From Lathyrus oleraceus (taxonomy: Eukaryota > Streptophyta > Magnoliopsida > Fabales > Fabaceae): 64,000 bases of DNA. The notes below the pieces were generated by a model. The model made no database searches. It had not been told where the DNA came from and worked only from the letters and a program-made list of their open reading frames with translations. Below, in pieces: positions 1-11,216 of this stretch. The stretch's first letter is position 1, and the number at the start of each line of letters is the position of its first letter. Location of the stretch: contig NC_066580.1 in the NCBI RefSeq assembly GCF_024323335.1, positions 139,309,170 to 139,373,169 on the forward strand, in the 5' to 3' direction. The position numbers were made by a program, and so were the translations under genes.

Positions 1-119
1 TTTCTCAACAAGACTTGCAGGGTTTCCAAGATCCATCTCATTTGGCTCTTCAAAAGATTAAGTTCCTCATTCAGTGCTTCTTGGCTTTTCCTTAGCTCGT
101 CCATCATCTCCTGAGACAT
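1..119 (-). CDS. gag N-terminus of the left-hand element A copy (partial)
   Basis: Start of a retrotransposon gag gene read leftwards. The ATG is the complement of 117-119 and the frame runs off the left edge of the window. The visible protein begins MSQEMMDELRKSQEAL and is Glu/Lys rich, as expected for the helical N-terminus of Ogre-type gag. The stretch 1-119 is essentially identical to 10,021-10,139, where the same start opens the damaged gag of the right-hand copy. In sense direction it follows LTR 953-4,871, the primer-binding site at 933-950 and an 800-bp leader, so it is the beginning of a second internal region and not a stray ORF. Whether this copy carries a longer gag or any pol cannot be seen. 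Confidence 0.75.
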   Translation of the reverse strand, partial: MSQEMMDELRKSQEALNEELNLLKSQMRWILETLQVLLR

Positions 120-932
120 GGTTCTTTGTTCTTAACGCGTGTTAGGAATCACTTTGCTGATCACGGACAAAGGATGGATGAGTTTTTTTTTGGTATTTTG
201 TCTGGAAAATGACATGCGTTATGATGAGATGCAAATGCAATGGAATGCGAATGAATGCAATGCAAGCCATGCACATTTGTTTTTTTTCATACACGGGTTC
301 AAAAGTCTGAGGTACTGATGAATCTGATTACTTTCCAAGAATAGGTTCTCACCGGGTATGATCTAGGGTTACAAAGGTTCCTAGAGTCATGGATCCATTA
401 GACTGTTTGCTACCTGCGGCAACTTACTTGCCGGGCATCAACTCCATCTAAAGAATCTACTCTAAGTGAGGTTCTCGCATCGATCCAACGAGAAATACAT
501 CTCGCAGACCCACACTACGCAACCATCTTTCCTAGTTGGGCAAAGAACTAAGGTTCTACAAATGGTTCTCAGAGTCATGGATCCTAAAGAAAATATCGAA
601 GCTTACGGCAACTTACTTGCCGAGCGACAACATCCTCTCAAGAATCTACTCTAAGTAAGGTTCTCGTACCGACCCAATGAGAAATACTTCTCGCGGACCC
701 GCACTACTCAACCTCGTCCTATCTTATGTTTTTACTCGAGACTCGGGTAAAAAGTCTTTCCCACATGGTTTGCAATCAGAGTATCCAAGTACCAAACCAT
801 AATCGAACCAATACGACAGATTCATATCAATATGACAATAGAGATAGTAAAAACAATAAAGAAAAGCCACATAGGTAATCAAACAAAGGCACACAAACGA
901 CCTAACTAGGCTTGACTCACTTAGGGACTGTT
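120..932 (-). other. 5' leader between primer-binding site and gag, left copy of element A
   Basis: About 0.8 kb of untranslated leader on the minus strand, matching 10,140-10,952 with only about three substitutions seen by eye. Short ORFs on either strand here recur identically in the other copy and have no protein-like character, so I do not call them. It contains an internally repeated motif around 'ggcaacttacttgccg' (near 438 and 606) followed by 'agaatctactctaagt', suggesting an old 200-bp duplication inside the leader. Confidence 0.6.
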
Positions 933-950
933 TCCCCAGCAGAGTCGCCA
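933..950 (-). other. Primer-binding site, tRNA-Arg type
   Basis: The minus strand reads TGGCGACTCTGCTGGGGA, two bases (GA) beyond the LTR end. It begins with the TGG complementary to a tRNA CCA end. Ogre elements are known to use tRNA-Arg, and this sequence has that form. It fixes the LTR boundary at 953 and shows that 1-952 is internal sequence of an element, not host flank. Confidence 0.75.
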
Positions 951-1180
951 TCTGTCGCACCTCGAAAAAATGGGGATACGACTTCAACGCGAAGCGCGAC
1001 CGCACGCTCGCAATGATGGACTGAACAGAGTCGCCACCGAACTTTATTTATTCCTAAAAAGGAAAGGGGAAATATCGATAAAACCCCAAGACAAAAGAAA
1101 GGATAAGATATGGTCGTCGCAACCAATATCAGGGTTCGGGAGTCGATTACGCAAGGGGAAGGTATTAGCACCCCTCACGT

Positions 1181-1196
1181 CCGTTGTACTCAACGG
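1181..1196 (-). other. Covarying hairpin in LTR A (left copy)
   Basis: Sense strand CCGTTG-AGTA-CAACGG, a perfect 6-bp stem with a 4-base loop, about 230 bases from the LTR 3' end. It is followed downstream in sense by a conserved block ending GGTGCTAATACC. Other Ogre-type LTRs in this window keep the loop but change both stem arms together (see findings). Confidence 0.6.
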
Positions 1197-1999
1197 GAAC
1201 CATTAGGTCAGAAGTGTGCGTTAATGTTAGTTAAAATATTAGGCTTTTCAAATTATTAGGTGGGAAAGAAAGAATAGAATCAAAAGAAATGTTTTTGGAT
1301 TTTTTTGACGAAGGACCAAACCTAAGTTTTTTATTATTGGGCCTGACAAGATTTAAAAATCCTGCTCCTACGTATCTCAAAAGAGAAATCAAGGCTTACG
1401 TAGTTCTGGGTAGAAAATGCTTGTTTGTTGGTCGATTTTAGCGAAAGTCATACTGTATTAATCGACGAAAACATTATTTTACCCAAAACAGATGAGGAGT
1501 GAACGCATACCACACATCGAGCGGATTTATAAATCTACATTCGGAAAAGCGTCATTTATCTCTACTCAACAATCGTGGCCGAAACATTGTTTTGTATCTC
1601 TTAAGACAATATATCTTTCATTTATGAAAAAGGTTTTTGATTAACCGCACGGCGGCGAGAAAAGAATTTGATTGGTTGGATGCGTTTTGAGTGATGGCGA
1701 GAACTTGGATGAGCGAGATATACATCTCGAATCCTAGCCTCAGGAGTGCACGGTATACACCATGTTCCATTTCCATCTTTATTGAAAGAGGTTACGATAG
1801 GAATTAGGTATTTTTGGAGTTTGATTGAGAAAGGGTTTGAAGAAACCGCATTGACAATTTTAGACGATGGCGAGAGCCAAGATAGGCGAGGCATACGTCT
1901 CGAATCTTAATCTCAGGAGTGCACGGTATACACCATGTTCCATTTCCATCTTTATTGAAAGAGGTTAAGATATGAATTAAGTATTTTGGAGTTTGAAAG

Positions 2000-2650
2000 A
2001 CGAGTACTTATGAGTTGCAAACTCTTACAGCTTGGGTCTAGTACTCGGGACTACGTCTGGACATTCCACCCAGGCAGTCTGTTTCTTTCCCATTATTGTT
2101 AAGAAATGATTCGAATATTTACGAATGTTTTGGAGGGAAGACGAATATTTATGGCTTGCAAGCTCTTACAACTTGGGCCTAATATTCGGGATTATGACTG
2201 GATATTCCCTCCAGGATAATCTTTTTCTTCCAACTTTGTTAAGAAGATGGTTTTGAATATTAAAGTATTAAAAGGAAGACAAATATGTATGGCTTGCAAG
2301 CTCTTACAGCTTGAGCCTAATATTCGGGATTATGACTGGATATTCCCTCCAGGATAATCTTTTTCTTCACGCTTTATTTAGAAAACGATTTGAATATTAG
2401 AGTGTTAAAGAGAAGACGAATATTAACGGCTTGCAAGCTCTTACAACTTGAGCCTAATATTCGGGATTATGACTGGATATTCCCTCCAGGATAATCTTTT
2501 TCTTCACGCTTTATTTAGAAAACGATTTGAATATTAGAGTGTTAAAGAGAAGACGAATATTAACGGCTTGCAAGCTCTTACAGCTTGAGCCTAATATTCG
2601 GGATTATGACTGGATATTCCCTCCAGGATAATCTTTTTCTTCACGCTTTA
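2000..2650 (-). repeat. LTR subrepeats, about 135-bp unit (left copy)
   Basis: Direct repeats recognisable by 'gcaagctcttacarcttgrgcc', then a TATTCGGG block and 'ggatattccctccagg'. Copies lie near 2,015, 2,155, 2,290, 2,425 and 2,565. The last three are nearly identical and the first is the most diverged. The corresponding block in LTR 10,973-14,700 is shorter by 191 bp, so the block has expanded or contracted since the two LTRs separated. Confidence 0.8.
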
Positions 2651-4871
2651 GAAAAGGTTTGAATATTATGTTTGATTTGTGAAATGATCTTGAAATGATT
2701 CACATTATTTTTGGAATGTATTTTGAAATTGAGGAAAGTTGAAATTGATTTTGAAATCGAATGAAATTTGAGTATGATTATTTACACGTGTAAAAGTATG
2801 GATATGGGTACTAATAACCTAACTAAATTAGTTAACACACAAAAATCGACTAATCGAATAAAAAAATATCGGAAATTCAACCATTAATTAAATCTAAAAG
2901 GTAAACATATAATAGTAATAAAAAAAATATTAATAAAAATAAAATAAAATAATAAAAAAAGATATAAAGAGAACATGCTTTCACGTTGTTTTTTTTTTAA
3001 AAGTTTAAATAAACATGATATGCCGTAACCATTTAATTAATGCCACATGTCATGGCATAGATAAAATAAAATAAAAAAAAGTGATAAAGAAAATGGGACA
3101 GCAATTGAAACGAACACAATTTTTCAAATAGCCACAAAACTCTTCTTCCTAAAAATAAGCAAACATGGGGAAACTCACTTGAACCTCTTATTTCTCTCAT
3201 TTTCTCAATCTTATTATCATTTTATTGAAACAAAACAAATTATTTTCAAATAGTTTTCAGAAACATAAATTAAATTAAATAAATAACCAACTTTCAAAAT
3301 CATAAATAAAATAAAAAGGAGAGAAGAAAAGAGCTACCATATGTGCAGATCTACGACGTGTATGCCGGTTGCCGACGATGCCGCGATGAGATATGCGGTG
3401 ACAAGTGATGAGTAAAGGCTTGAGTTTGTTGTTGCTACAAGGGAAAGAGATGCATTTTTTTGTTTGTGTTTGTATGTGGTGTAGAAGAGAGAGAGATGAA
3501 GGAGTTTAACATGTCATAAGCGAACAAGAGAAAAAACTCTAACTTTCTTAGTTTCTCTTATTTTCTTTCTTTGGCTTTATTTTGAGAGTGAGAAAATATG
3601 ACATAGTATGGACTTGTATGTTTACAAAAATGAGAGAGGGTCATGATAAAAGGTGTAGGTGAGTAGTTTTGGAGAGAAAATCAATTTGTGTAGGGTGTTC
3701 TTATGTGTGGTACCAAGTGGTTCTAGGAAGGTTATGGAGTTTGGTTGTAGGGTGGTGAAGATGAATAGTTGGAGATGAATAAAGTTTGTCTTTTTGTAGT
3801 ATGAAAGAGGATATATGGTGTGATTATATATGGTTCCATGGAGGGAATATGAGAAGGTTGATAAAAGGAGAATATGAAGTTTATAGAGTGTTATATGTTG
3901 TAGAAGAAAAAAAAAGAGTGGTAAAATGGTGTTAACATTGTAGCAGTAAGTTGAGTTCATGAAGCATGAAGAAAAAGAATGTGAATATTATATGGATGGA
4001 AGGTAGTATGATGAAGGTGTTTTGATGTGCATGAAGGGTCTTCAGTCACGTTGTTCTTTCCAAAGAGAAACTCATTCTCCTTTTTTATGTGGTTTTTCAA
4101 TTGAGAGGGATGAATATTTTTCTCATGGTGCAGGCGCCGCCGATTGAGTATTAGTCCATCCTTTTTCTCATAAGCTAATGACATTAGCTTAAATAGTAAG
4201 GATTTCTAGGATTCTCTTGACACACAAAGACCAAAATGTCCCTTTTAATCATTTTAATTGATAAAATTAGTTTAAAAATTAAATAAACAAAAATAAATAT
4301 ATGTTTTTTGTTAAATAAAAATAAATAAAACAAATAAATATTTTAATCATTTTTATTTAATATTTTTTAATTAGATAATCAAAATAAAATTGAAATGAAA
4401 ATATGAATAATCCTATTTATTTCTTGTGAATGTGTTAAAAAAAGATGTGCGCAAAAATGCTCGAAAAATTAAAATAAATGCACCAAAATGATCAATGTGA
4501 AATAAACTTATTGGAAAAATACAACGTTTCTTTTAATTTTGAAATAAATATTGACCGGTTAAACAGGCTTGAGCTGATCAGAAAGTGGCCAAAACATTAG
4601 CTGAAAAATAAATCGAGCTTCCAGATTAAACTACGCGAAACGTAGATTAATAAAATTGATGTCTAGAAGCTTGATTTTAAAAAATTCGTTCACTGATTTG
4701 ACGCACATCCGTTGATTAATTCAACCGGTTTGTCTGTAGATCCGAAAAAATTGTTTCGACTGATATTTTAGGCACTATGCGGTATGGAATGCATGGTATG
4801 CTATATAGACATGCAATAGCTATGATGAATGTATTGAATCAGCGATTCAGGGTCAAAATTGGGGTATGACA

Positions 4872-4884
4872 GTTGCCCCTATTT
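4872..4884 (-). other. Polypurine tract of element A
   Basis: The sense strand reads AAATAGGGGCAAC directly before the LTR start TGTCAT. This is where a plus-strand primer would be expected. Element C has the matching TTGAATAGGGGCAGC directly before its LTR. Confidence 0.6.
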
Positions 4885-5249
4885 AAGTATCTTCAACTAG
4901 AGAATATGAAGTAGGACACTCTTCATATGATCATAGTGGGGGATAGTTAAATACTAAGAAGACCCGGATTTTGATCCTGAATCCCTAGGACATGATATGA
5001 TATGATACGCATGGATGCATGATTCTTTTTTTTTGTAATTTTTATCTGCTAGGGATATGGTGGACCCTTGACAGGAGGTGCTACTAGACAGACCAACCTG
5101 TGGGGAATGCTGATGGTCCACAGGGAGACAGACAAATGGTAAAAAAACAAATTTGCCGGGGAAGACAAATCCTGCTGGAGAATCAGACACACACTAGGGA
5201 GTACTCAAAGTGAAATTTGATAAACGATACTTAGAATACAAGAGATTTC

Positions 5250-6440
5250 GGTAGTAAGTTCATATATGACTTACTAAACCCGAATAAAGAAAGAAGAAAT
5301 GCTACAACTGGTTCATATATGACCTGATAACACTGAAACAAAACACAACAACAGGTTCATATATGACCTGACAATGCTGGGGAATATCAAGAAGTTCTGA
5401 CAGCAGGTTCAGATATGACCTAACAAACTCAGAAAAATTCAAGAAGAGTGTATCAACAGGTTCATATATGACCTGGTAATACTGGAATGAAAGCTCAACA
5501 GCAGGTTCATATATGACCTGACAACATTGAAACAATCATAGAGAAAGACTCTTCAGAACAGGTTCATATCTGACCCGACACTGGAATAAGGCTCAACAAC
5601 AGGTTCAGATATGACCATGAATAGTATTGAACAAAAATTGGAAAAACTCTTCAGAGCAGGTTCAAGTATGACCTGACACTGGAATAAGGCTCAACAACAG
5701 GTTCAGATATGACCATGAATAGTATTGAACAAAAATTGGAAAAACTCTTCAGAGCAGGTTCAAGTATGACCTGACCGCGGAATAAAAGCTCAACAACAGG
5801 TTCATACATGACCTGAATAGTATTGAACAAAACTTGGAAAAACTCTTCAGAGCAGGTTCAAGTATGACCTGACCCCGGAATAAAAGTTCAACAACAGGTT
5901 CATGCATGACCTGAATAGTATTGAACAAAACTTGGAAAAACTCTTCAGAGCAGGTTCAAGTATGACCTGACCCCGGAATAAAAGCTCAACAACAGGTTCA
6001 TATATGACCTGAATAGTATTGAACAAAAATTGGAAAAACTCTTCAGAGCAGGTTCAAGTATGACCTGACCCCGGAATAAAAGCTCAACAACAGGTTCATA
6101 TATGACCTGAATAGTATTGAACAAAAATTGGAAAAACTCTTCAGAGCAGGTTCAAGTATGACCTGACCCCGGAATAAAAGCTCAACAACAGGTTCATATA
6201 TGACCTGAATAGTATTGAACAAAACTTGGAAAAACTCTTCAGAGCAGGTTCAAGTATGACCTGACCCCGGAATAAAAGCTCAACAACAGGTTCATATATG
6301 ACCTGAATAGTATTGAACAAAAATTGGAAAAACTCTTCAGAGCAGGTTCAAGTATGACCTGACCCCGGAATAAAAGCTCAACAACAGGTTCACATATGAC
6401 CTGAATAGTATTGAACAAACAGGTTCATATATGACCTGAT
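5250..6440 (-). repeat. 98-bp tandem array with a repeated palindromic core, 3' region of element A
   Basis: Eight near-perfect 98-bp units are phased at 5,651, 5,749, 5,847, 5,945, 6,043, 6,141, 6,239 and 6,337, preceded by older units of 40-55 bp from about 5,250. Each 98-bp unit has two versions of an imperfect dyad, 'caggttcatatatgacctg' and 'caggttcaagtatgacctg'. In all about 25 copies of the dyad occur. Tandem arrays between pol and the 3' LTR are a known feature of Ogre and related elements. ORFs reading through here (recurring VRSYLNLL/QVIYEP) are a by-product of the repeat. Confidence 0.9.
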
Positions 6441-8625
6441 AATGGTCAACAACAATTGGACTCTTAACCGTAAGTAATGGATTGTAACCAACTTTTAACG
6501 GATTTTGCCAACAACAATTGGACTTGAAAATGACTGCGAAAACCGGATGTTGGTTTAAGGGCACCAAAGATGAACTGGAATTAGAGGTCAAAGGATATAG
6601 GATCAACAATAAGACCTGGGTCAATGCAAAATGAGCACGGAGTACATTTCGGCTATGCATGATTTGAATGCATTATGCATGATATGTGAATGATCATGAT
6701 ATGCAATGCTGACAATAGGCAGACTGGGAGTTTGAAGGGACTGCTTACAGAGATTCTGATTCCTCAACACCAAGAACTCAACCAAATATTTATGATAGAT
6801 GTTGTCAAAGGAGAATTTTATCCAGCTTGACGACCACAACTTAGCAAATGGGATCCTTTTGGAGAATTAATGAATCGTGCTAGCATAATTTCCGGGCACT
6901 TGTCTTAAACTCAATAGTTGTTGACGTATGGCAGAATTTGTTTGAGCAGTTTGAAAGCACGAAGAAAGAGGTTCTGCCCCTCTGTGGCTCATCTTGCCCC
7001 AGTTTGTTGGGTCTTTGAAAATGTTCACCTTGGAAGTGAGTTTGGAAACAAATTGCCATGAGACTACCTCGAGATGGCTTGCCCCAAGTGTTTGAAACTT
7101 GCAATGGTCCAAACTTGACTAACCAAATGTTGGAATGGTAGACTCTTGATTGACTCTCCTTGGAATAGTTGGATTCATTGAGCTCTGAGGTGGCTGGCCC
7201 CGGTCTGATTCTTGAAGCAGATTACTCTTGGCTAGATGACCCTTAGGGTGATTAGCTCGAATTAACTGATGCTCAAAGTGATTTGCCCCTGACTAGACTT
7301 CTTCCACTCCATCAAGTTCCTCAACTGTGTATTGAATTTCTTTGATGCTAAGTGTTGACTCGCAAATAAGATTGTGCATTCACAAATGGTAATCTTAATG
7401 CAATGCTTATGCAAAAATTTGAACTCAAAGTTTATTGATATGAATGGGTGAAATACAGTGAACGAATCATTGATAAGAACACAATGGTGACCAAGTCATT
7501 CACAGTATGCAAGTTGGTGCCATCAAATGATTAACAAAAATCGTTTGGAGTCAAGTTAACATAACCTTGTTATAGTATGCTTTCAAAATAAACCCTACCT
7601 CAATTAGGTCTTTTAAGGGTTGTAACGTGGTCTGGTTCACGGTTTTTTTGAAACAAAAGGATATAAGGCTCAAAATTTATTTTACCCATCCCTTCTTCTT
7701 GATGATCTCCAGTTCCTATGTTCAGTTAATTCAATACACGCATTCGACTTCCAAGAGGGCTCAAAGGTGTGATGAGGATTCAAGACGAATTTTCTTGAAA
7801 TGGCAGTCACCTTATTTTGTTTTTGTCGAGGATTTAATGACCTCTTTTGATTGATTTCCCTTATCCCTGATTTTTCCTGGACTGCTTCTTTGAAGCTTTC
7901 GGTCCATCGGGATGCCCTGACTTTTGCCCAAGTCATTTCGTGGTACTTGATTTAGCGGGCTTTTTTCTATTTGTAAAGGTGTTGACTGCCATATTATTGG
8001 TGGATGAGGATCAACCAACACTAATTTTAGCTTTTCTCAACTTCTTCGACACTTCAACATGTGCGCGAAGGATAACATGTGGTTGAACCTAATTGGATGG
8101 TGTTCATATGGACGATTTTTTTTTAAAGATCGGATGCATGATCAAACTATCTGAACATAACTACCCTGCCCCAGGTTAAGATTAAGGGTTTTAGATCCGA
8201 AATAAACACCAACTTCTAGGCTCAAAGTGGTTGTCTAGGGATTAACTCCTTATCACTCCAGTGTTTGGGGATTTGAAACAATGCCTTACATCCTCGACAA
8301 GGTTTTACTCAAAAGCATACCATAACAATTTCAGGTTTTCCGTTTTCATCATCCTCCTTCCAATCTTTGTTAACACAACAGTTTGATAAACAAAAGTGAA
8401 TGAGAGGAGTATTTTTGTTTTTTAACATAAATGAAAAACGAGTGAATACGAATGGATTAATTCAAAAGATGCATAAACATTTCATTAATCCTACCAATTC
8501 AAAGAAAACAACAATGCTTAAAAGCAATTAACAGTCAACATGCAAAGAAACTACAAAAGAAATGCTGAAACAGCCAAATGATTGCCAGCTTTAGGGAATG
8601 ACTTCTTCAATCTTGATCCATTAAC
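6441..8625 (-). other. Non-coding 3' region of element A, pol absent
   Basis: Between gag and the tandem array I see no domain of pol. The segment around 7,860-7,970 carries spaced 'tttgcccaagtc' and 'gggatgccc' phrases like those at 58,010-58,190 in element C, where they lie just after the remains of integrase. So the ends of the 3' region were retained and pol was lost between about 8,600 and 8,000. The rest (6,450-7,850) is low in coding signal. Confidence 0.55.
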
Positions 8626-10139
8626 TTAGGAGGACACCCCTTGAGATCTTCGCACTTGTCCGGTCGATGGGTTAACATTTACCAACAAGCTTCCTTCTTG
8701 AAAGGCTATGTACCTGTTGTCAATCAGCTGCTGTACTTTGGCTTTGAAAGCGTCACAGTCTTCAGTTGAGTGCCCTTCTGATCCGGCATGATATCCACAT
8801 TTCTCATTTGGGTTATACCCGGGTGGGTAAGGTTGTGGAACCGGCTTAAGAGACTTGGGAACCACCAACGAGTTTTGAATCAGAGGTTGTAGGAGTTGGC
8901 TATATGTCATGAGGACTGGATGTCGAGGATCATTTCTTCTTTCCAAGCCATTTTGAAACCTATGCTGATTTTGATATCTCGGGCCTTGGGCTTGTTGATT
9001 TGGATGAGGAGCAAACCAGGATTGTTGGCAATGAAGACCTGAAGGCGGTGGTTGCTGGTACAACACTTTGGGCATTGCTAACTGCTCATTTTCAGCCACT
9101 TGAAGGTTGGGATCAACAAGCCTTTTGACATTGGCAGGATGATCTTCAAATTCTTTTCCTTCAGTCTCATCGTTGAACGCAACCCTCTTGGATCCACTAC
9201 TCACTTCTCCTTTTCTTTCATTGGTATGGGTCGTGATATTGGAAATCCAAGGCGGTATCTCAATGCTCTTACCAGGAAATAATGATAGCTCATTAGCCAC
9301 ATCCCTGACATCTTCCTTGTGGTACAAAACCTTGAGGGGTTTCAAGGGTCCTTTCCCTTTCCCATTACCTGGCTCAGAAATCAAGGCATATGTACCTGAG
9401 CCTTCCTCCTTGAGTGTTGGTGACCTTATGTCAATCAATCCTTGCAGCTTGAGCGTAAAACTCTTGCATTCCTCGATGGAGTGCCCCATTGTTCCAGTAT
9501 GGTATCCGCACTTGATCTTCGGGTGATCTTCTTCAAAGACTAAGCTCTTTTTGTTAATCAGCTCTCGTACCAAGGCTTTCAGCGCTAAGCAAGAATCTAG
9601 GTCATGTCCCACTGCCCCTTTGTGGAATTCACATGTTGCATTTAGATCGTACCATGGCAGGTATGGTGACGCAGGTGTGAGAGCTCGAGGGGTCACCAAA
9701 GCATTCTATATCAGTTGTGGATAGAGCTTGCTATATGGCACCGGAATTGGGTCATTGTGATTTTTGTTCCTCTTGTTCTGATTCTGATTTTTGTTCTGAA
9801 CATGACTTTGGTGACTTTGAGGAGCAATAGCCAGAGGATGTTGATGATGACGTCTTGAGGGAGGTCCACATACTGGTAAATGAGGAGTTGCCACATAGAA
9901 ATTCCCTTGACTTGGGGTAACACCAGACGGATGTGGAGTAGTAGCTCTCTTTGTTGCAGGGTTTCCAAGATCCATCTCATTTGACTTGGGGTAACACCTT
10001 GACTTGGGGTAACGCCCTCTTTTCTCAACAAGACTTGCAGGGTTTCCAAGATCCATCTCATTTGGCTCTTCAAAAGATTAAGTTCCTCATTCAGTGCTTC
10101 TTGGCTTTTCCTTAGCTCGTCCATCATCTCCTGAGACAT
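8626..10139 (-). pseudogene. gag gene of element A, broken and missing its central domain
   Basis: Gag polyprotein of an Ogre/Tat-type Ty3/gypsy element, which would form the virus-like particle. The N-terminus (10,139 leftwards, MSQEMMDELRKSQ) is in one frame. From about 9,950 the plausible protein continues in another frame (10,056-9,706), which ends at a TAG at 9,706-9,708 and then runs open to 8,626. Two Cys/His clusters of the form C-x2-H-x5-H-x4-C are visible (CEFHKGAVGHDLDSC and CGYHAGSEGHSTEDC), plus a third-like CGYHTGTMGHSIEEC. The usual central capsid region of several hundred residues is absent. The lesions are one frame change, one stop and a 27-bp repeat spaced 81 bp in the N-terminal part. 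A protein starting downstream of the stop could be made only from a non-ATG or internal codon. Confidence 0.85.
9956..10063 (-). repeat. 81-bp tandem duplication inside gag
   Basis: The 27-bp stretch beginning 'gcagggtttccaag' occurs at 9,956-9,982 and again at 10,037-10,063. Between them 'gacttggggtaac' is repeated. The period, 81 bp, is a multiple of three, so the duplication by itself keeps frame; the frame change lies nearby, just left of it. Confidence 0.75.
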
Positions 10140-10952
10140 GGTTCTTTGTTCTTAACGCGTGTTAGGAATCACTTTGCTGATCACGGACAAAGGATGGATG
10201 AGTTTTTTTTTGGTATTTTGTCTGGAAAATGACATGCGTTATGATGAGATGCAAATGCAATGGAATGCGAATGAATGCAATGCAAGCCATGCACATTTGT
10301 TTTTTTTCATACACGGGTTCAAAAGTCTGAGGTACTGATGAATCTGATTACTTTCCAAGAATAGGTTCTCACCGGGTATGATCTAGGGTTACAAAGGTTC
10401 CTAGAGTCATGGATCCATTAGACTGTTTGCTACCTGCGGCAACTTACTTGCCGGGCATCAACTCCATCTAAAGAATCTACTCTAAGTGAGGTTCTCGCAT
10501 CGATCCAACGAGAAATACATCTCGCAGACCCACACTACGCAACCATCTTTCCTAGTTGGGCAAAGAACTAAGGTTCTACAAATGGTTCTCAGAGTCATGG
10601 ATCCTAAAGAAAATATCGAAGCTTACGGCAACTTACTTGCCGAGCGACAACATCCTCTCAAGAATCTACTCTAAGTAAGGTTCTCGTACCGACCCAACGA
10701 GAAATACATCTCGCGGACCCGCACTACTCAACCTCGTCCTATCTTATGTTTTTACTCGAGACTCGGGTAAAAAGTCTTTCCCACATGGTTTGCAATCAGA
10801 GTATCCAAGTACCAAACCATAATCGAACCAATACGACAGATTCATATCAATATGACAATAGAGATAGTAAAAACAATAAAGAAAAGCCACATAGGTAATC
10901 AAACAAAGGAACACAAACGACCTAACTAGGCTTGACTCACTTAGGGACTGTT
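10140..10952 (-). other. 5' leader of element A, right copy
   Basis: Same 0.8-kb leader as 120-932. The differences seen are at 10,698, 10,709 and 10,910. Nothing coding is supported. Confidence 0.6.
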
Positions 10953-10970
10953 TCCCCAGCAGAGTCGCCA
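10953..10970 (-). other. Primer-binding site of element A, right copy
   Basis: Identical to 933-950, TGGCGACTCTGCTGGGGA on the sense strand, two bases from the LTR end at 10,973. Confidence 0.75.
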
Positions 10971-11200
10971 TCTGTCGCACCTCGAAAAAATGGGGATACG
11001 ACTTCAACGCGAAGCGCGATCGCACGCTCGCAATGATGGACTGAACAGAGTCGCCACCGAACTTTATTTATTCCTAAAAAGGAAATGGGAAATATCGATA
11101 AAACCCCAAGACAAAAGAAAGGATAAGATATGGTCGTCGCAACCAATATCAGGGTTCGGGAGTCGATTACGCAAGGGGAAGGTATTAGCACCCCTCACGT

Positions 11201-11216
11201 CCGTTGTACTCAACGG
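11201..11216 (-). other. Covarying hairpin in LTR A (right copy)
   Basis: Same CCGTTG-AGTA-CAACGG stem-loop as at 1,181-1,196. Confidence 0.6.

Larger units (their letters stand above)
953..4871 (-). repeat. LTR of element A, left/shared copy (3,919 bp)
   Basis: Sense-strand start TGTCATACCCCAATTTTG (complement of the stretch ending at 4,871) and end ...GGTGCGACA at 953, giving TG...CA ends. It is a near-identical copy of 10,973-14,700. I counted about 15 substitutions plus several homopolymer-run changes and one 191-bp length difference, which lies in the subrepeat block. Both sides are internal element sequence: a polypurine tract on the right and a primer-binding site on the left. This one LTR therefore ends one element and starts the next. 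AT-rich middle (2,800-4,700), no coding. Ogre/Tat lineage by LTR size, termini and the gag it flanks. Confidence 0.88.

Noticed and set aside
466..654. 62-codon + strand ORF, repeated at 10,486-10,674
   Set aside because: Lies antisense in the leader of element A. It is identical in both copies because the leader is duplicated, and has no protein-like features.
933..950. tRNA gene at the tRNA-like sequence
   Set aside because: Only the 3' 18 bases of a tRNA are matched, on the complementary strand, at an LTR edge: a primer-binding site, not a tRNA gene.
5250..6440. CRISPR-like regular repeats
   Set aside because: Spacing looks regular, but the spacers are themselves repeated, unit length is 98 bp, no cas genes are present and the context is a plant retroelement.
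5250..6440. AGGTCA...TGACCT as a nuclear-receptor-type inverted repeat
   Set aside because: The half-site match is a feature of animal receptors; plants lack these, so the resemblance is taken as coincidence.
5302..6660. Minus-strand ORFs with repeated VRSYLNLL / QVIYEP
   Set aside because: Direct translation of the 98-bp array and its older units; no start context or domain.
9173..9526. 117-codon + strand ORF
   Set aside because: Antisense shadow of gag.
8626..9699. Start of the gag C-terminal ORF at 9,699 as a genuine initiation codon
   Set aside because: The codon there is TTG. The frame continues upstream past the TAG at 9,706-9,708 as the same protein, so this is the remainder of a broken gene.
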